This document shows, piece by piece, positions 61,541-64,000 of a stretch of 64,000 bases of DNA. A program made the position numbers and the translations under genes. Source of the DNA: Aquimarina mytili (GTDB taxonomy: Bacteria > Bacteroidota > Bacteroidia > Flavobacteriales > Flavobacteriaceae); assembly GCF_016735115.1 (NCBI RefSeq), contig NZ_JAERQJ010000008.1, positions 62,001 through 126,000 on the forward strand, read 5' to 3'. The notes below the pieces were generated by a model. The model did not search any database. It had not been told where the DNA came from and saw nothing but the letters and a program-made list of their open reading frames with translations. Numbering within the stretch: the stretch's first letter is position 1; each line of letters begins with the position of its first letter.

Positions 61541-61872
61541 CCCTCTATAAAATAACCTTTTGTTCCAACTTTTATTCTCTCTTGATGATAAGATCTAAGT
61601 GCCTTATTTACAATCCACATTCTAGCTTTACCTTCTCTTAAAACAACCCCAGATTCTATTAAGTCACCAGTTGCATTCTCAAACTCTGGCCAAATGATAA
61701 AGATTCCTTGCATTTCATGGTTATCATGTTCATACCAAAAATCAGAACGTATTCCTTGAAAAGGGAGTAATTCTCTCCATCCCTCATCTTTAGAATAAAA
61801 CCTCTATTTTACTTTAAAGTCTTCAGGGTGACTTAATCTTTGTTCATATGGTATATGTTGCTCATTCATCAT
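61513..61872 (-). pseudogene. Small protein gene with internal stop
   Basis: The frame from ATG at 61870-61872 reads MMNEQHIPYEQRLSHPED, hits TAG at 61804-61806 (codon 23), and continues in frame with YSKDEGWRELLPFQG, FWYEHDNHEMQGIFIIWPEF and KARMWIVNKALRSYHQERIK. A single base change broke the gene. Its 3' end runs into the repeat of the element end, so it may be cut there as well. The family is one of small hypothetical proteins. Confidence 0.6.
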
Positions 61873-61922
61873 TTAATAAGAATTTAAAAATAACACAGTC
61901 TATTAGTTGAAAAGGAAATTGC

Positions 61923-62132
61923 TGGGATAATTCAGTAGCTGAATCCTTCTTCAAAATCCTTAAATATGAATGTATTTATCATTATAAGTTAAATTCTTTT
62001 CTAAATGCCCATTTTGTAATTGAAGAATATATCAAATGATATAACACTAAAAGATTACATTCTGCATTGGGATATAGAACTCTATTAGAAGTAGAACAGG
62101 AATACATAAATAATAATAACAAAGCGGCTTAA
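61923..62132 (+). pseudogene. IS3-family transposase remnant (OrfB C-terminus)
   Basis: The frame reads WDNSVAESFFKILKYE, then FVIEEYIK, a TGA where Trp is usual, and YNTKRLHSALGYRT before a stop at 62130-62132. N-S-x-x-E-S-F-F-x-x-L-K and Y-N-x-x-R-x-H-S-A-L-G-Y are the end of the IS3-type DDE catalytic domain (the last Glu). The rest of the transposase and the terminal repeats are missing. Confidence 0.8.
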
Positions 62133-62368
62133 AAATTTTGTCCTAAAATTGTTAGGTAGTCCAGAGTTCATAGTGTTAAAAACTGGAGTAAGAGTGTCAC
62201 TTAATCACTACTGAAAATTATGTTTTTGGAAAATTGTCCATGCATTAGTGCCAAATATCCATTCCAAGGTCTTTCAATTAGTCCCAAATTTGTGCTGTAA
62301 CAACAAAATAAGAAAAGATAAACACTAAAATCAAAATACTTTGCATAAAGAAAAGAATACATAAACGA

Positions 62369-62536
62369 TTTTCTAACGTTTATCAGGAGCGTGATAGAAT
62401 TAAAAATTTGACACCGTCTGAGGTTAAAATTTTCAAGCTTATTGCCAACAAAATGACAAGTATCCAGGTGGCATATTTTTTAGTATATCCAAACCTTATA
62501 AGTAGAGTAGTTTATATAGATGTTAGTAGCAATTAA
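62369..62536 (+). pseudogene. LuxR-type helix-turn-helix remnant
   Basis: After stops upstream, the frame reads SNVYQERDRIKNLTPSEVKI, then FKLIANKMTSIQVAYFLVYP, and a stop at 62534-62536. L-T-P-x-E-x-x-x-x-x-L-I-A-x-x-x-x-S-x-x-[VI]-A is the LuxR-type DNA-binding motif. No start is visible, and the recognition helix is altered, so it is a decayed fragment. Confidence 0.5.
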
Positions 62537-62896
62537 CTCACAGGTTTTCAACGATATAAAATGATTTGCTAAGAAAGTGTTTAATAAACAATGTCTTAAA
62601 AGAATTGTTCTTACGATTTAATTACGAATATTACCAGTTACGTAATAACCTACAGGGGCACTGAGAACTGAATAGAGTAGGCAACAATTTTTAAATTATA
62701 ACCAAATGGGAGCAATTAAAAAAGTAATCAAAATTTTAGTGGAATAGTAATAGATAAGATACTGTAATTAAAATAGTATAATAAACAATTTAAAATAATT
62801 CGAGCAATAGAAATATAGTAACTAAGGTAGTTATATGTAAGTACTATGAGTAATAATAATGAATATAAAATTTAATTTAACCTAAAAGAAAACACC
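62537..62896. other. Gene-free AT-rich leader region before the aegerolysin-like gene
   Basis: About 360 bases of low-complexity AT-rich DNA. No coding segment or hairpin is convincing. It should contain the promoter for the toxin-like genes, but no exact TTG/TAnnTTTG pair is found. Confidence 0.4.
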
Positions 62897-63250
62897 ATGG
62901 CAAGACCAGTAAAAATGACAGTAAATAACAATACTAATAGGAAGTTAATATTGAAAGATTACGAAGCAAAACACGGTAAGTTTACCACAAACCCACCTAG
63001 GGAAATAGAATCCACAGGATCTTGGAACTGTTCAACCAAGAGTGGGGCAATGATTGGACCAAAAGGAATAGTAACCTATGAGGATGAAAAACAAGAATTC
63101 ATTGTTGAATTTCACTATAATCATCCTTATGGAGGTGCTACCAGTTCATATAGAGTTAAACCAGATCCATCTGATGCGATAGGCTACGATATCAAAGGGG
63201 ATTTTACAGGAAAAGATCAAGATATCACTTTTGGATTGTATATACTATGA
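62897..63250 (+). CDS. Aegerolysin-like protein (Gpp34/Cry34-like)
   Basis: The 117-aa protein starts MARPVKMTVNNNTNRKLILKD, continues HGKFTTNPP, and has AMIGPKGIVTYEDEKQEF, VEFHYNHPYGG and a beta-rich end (DITFGLYIL). Order and spacing match aegerolysins such as the B. thuringiensis Gpp34 proteins: V-N-N-x-T near the start, a G-[KR]-[FW]-x-T-x-P turn, the G-x-x-G-x-[IV]-x-Y strand and the N-P-[FY]-x-G segment. Aegerolysins are small beta-sandwich lipid binders that often need a larger partner to form pores. No signal peptide is present. It is followed by a partner candidate. Confidence 0.7.
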   Translation: MARPVKMTVNNNTNRKLILKDYEAKHGKFTTNPPREIESTGSWNCSTKSGAMIGPKGIVTYEDEKQEFIVEFHYNHPYGGATSSYRVKPDPSDAIGYDIKGDFTGKDQDITFGLYIL

Positions 63251-63383
63251 TGAATAAGGAACAAAAAGATGTCTGAAAAAATCACGATATCAGGTAAACC
63301 AAAACCAAGTATCGTATGCATAAACCATATAAATGTTGCTAGCACAAGTAGCTTCATTAAGTACAATTATAAAAAAATATATT

Positions 63384-64000
63384 ATGAGTAAAATAAAAAC
63401 GAGTAATCCTTTATTCGGGGTTACTATTGGGTCAATCATATCCTCCAAAGAAGGAGAATTTAAAGGGAGTGTTGTAAGTAACCCCATTAATTCAATGATC
63501 TCTCAACAGGAATCTTATAAATCGATGACAGGAAAAAGTAGTTACGTCTATTCAGATGAGATGAATCAAGGGGTACTTGGAGTATCTGGTTCTTATGGTG
63601 TTTCGGGAGTTAGTAAACTTAAATCATCAGTATCTGCATATATTGGAGAATCCTCAGCAGTAAGTAGTAAATCGGTATCTGTAAATTACAATGCTATTTC
63701 GATAGGAGGTATTGAGTATATCAATTTTGAGGAACTTACTGCTAGCGAATTTCTGGCAAGCCTTAAATTGGGATGCCAACAAAGTTTATTATCAGTACTG
63801 GACTCCTATAATGCCATAATAGCAGAAACATCAAACTTAGATGTAGAGTTAGAACATGCATTGACAAGTGATGATTATAAATATAAGGGATTAAAAGAAC
63901 TCGTTAGCGAATGGATAGAAAAATCAGAGAAATTCACCTATGAATATGAAGATGGGATTGTAGTTGGGATTACTTGGGGGGCGTATGGAGGAGTAAAAAT
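63384..64000 (+). CDS. Candidate pore-forming partner of the aegerolysin (partial, runs off the window)
   Basis: The frame starts with ATG at 63384 and is open to the window edge (205 codons). It is rich in Ser/Gly/Val: SKEGEFKGSVVSNPINSM, YVYSDEMNQGVLGVSGSY, GVSGVSKLKSSVSAYIG, then a helical segment (FLASLKLGCQQSLLSVLDS). Ser-rich amphipathic strands of this sort precede the MACPF/perforin core in MACPF proteins, and known bacterial aegerolysin partners include MACPF proteins. The diagnostic core is not in the window, so the family is a guess from context. Confidence 0.35.
   Translation, partial: MSKIKTSNPLFGVTIGSIISSKEGEFKGSVVSNPINSMISQQESYKSMTGKSSYVYSDEMNQGVLGVSGSYGVSGVSKLKSSVSAYIGESSAVSSKSVSVNYNAISIGGIEYINFEELTASEFLASLKLGCQQSLLSVLDSYNAIIAETSNLDVELEHALTSDDYKYKGLKELVSEWIEKSEKFTYEYEDGIVVGITWGAYGGVK

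Noticed and set aside
63269-63391. 40-aa plus-strand frame between the aegerolysin-like gene and its neighbour
   Set aside because: No recognisable motif; it runs over the next start codon and is within chance length for AT-rich DNA.
1-64000. CRISPR arrays and rRNA genes
   Set aside because: No regularly spaced direct repeats of CRISPR type and no rRNA-like segments were seen.

Overview
The window comes from the chromosome of a low-GC member of the Bacteroidota, most likely a marine Flavobacteriaceae. The evidence is the flavobacterial -33/-7 promoter pattern (TTG, then TAnnTTTG), flavobacterial backbone genes (lepA, dus, a LolC/E-type permease, rbfA, methylmalonyl-CoA epimerase), DUF6443/RHS proteins, GldL-like small membrane proteins, and a GG-leader precursor peptide of the Bacteroidota type. 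I cannot assign a genus from sequence alone.

Layout. Positions 1-6223 are ordinary backbone. A tRNA with a CAT anticodon (6224-6297) is the integration site of a genomic island of about 54.7 kb. A 51-bp piece of the tRNA 3' half, from the anticodon loop outward, is repeated exactly at 61023-61073. A tyrosine recombinase gene (59497-60831) sits just inside that right end. Paired 11-bp repeats (GCTCGGTTTTT twice) occur at both island ends and look like arm-type sites for this integrase. The DNA right of 61073 is a diverged copy of the island's left end, but its paired repeats read GCCCACTTTTT. I therefore infer a second, older, related element in tandem in the same tRNA, with a different integrase specificity. 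It continues past the window edge.

Inside the island, from left to right. (a) Decayed left end. (b) 7.36-14.84 kb: a type I restriction-modification operon (hsdR, hsdS, a PrrC-like anticodon nuclease gene, hsdM, then a GIY-YIG-like gene). (c) 15.6-28.9 kb: a more GC-rich block with a RecA-type ATPase, a Dam-type methylase, and a long co-oriented operon. The operon encodes small beta-rich proteins (candidate capsid proteins), membrane-anchored virion-like proteins, a transglutaminase-like protein, a LEA/WHy-like protein, an annexin-repeat protein, a peptidoglycan-binding protein, a holin-like protein, a CHAP amidase and a YkuD-like protein. No tail, portal or large terminase gene is visible. 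My reading is an integrated tailless, probably membrane-containing virus or virus-derived particle system; this is the most interesting content of the window. (d) 28.9-36.5 kb: AT-rich cargo of mostly unknown membrane and secreted proteins plus KptA. (e) 36.6-40.9 kb: an element maintenance module (replication-like winged-helix protein, excisionase-like HTH protein, stand-alone alpha-CTD-like protein, RteC-like protein). (f) 41.3-50.8 kb: a pair of very large RHS/YD-repeat secreted proteins. (g) 51.0-59.5 kb: a TPR-AraC-type regulator, a GG-leader RiPP precursor with two cysteines, a prolyl oligopeptidase, a secreted DinB-like protein, a subtilase and a beta-lactamase-type serine hydrolase.

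Right of the island are a pseudogene with an internal stop, an IS3-family transposase remnant and a LuxR-type remnant. Then come an intact aegerolysin-like gene and a downstream gene cut by the window edge, which may form a two-component pore-forming toxin.
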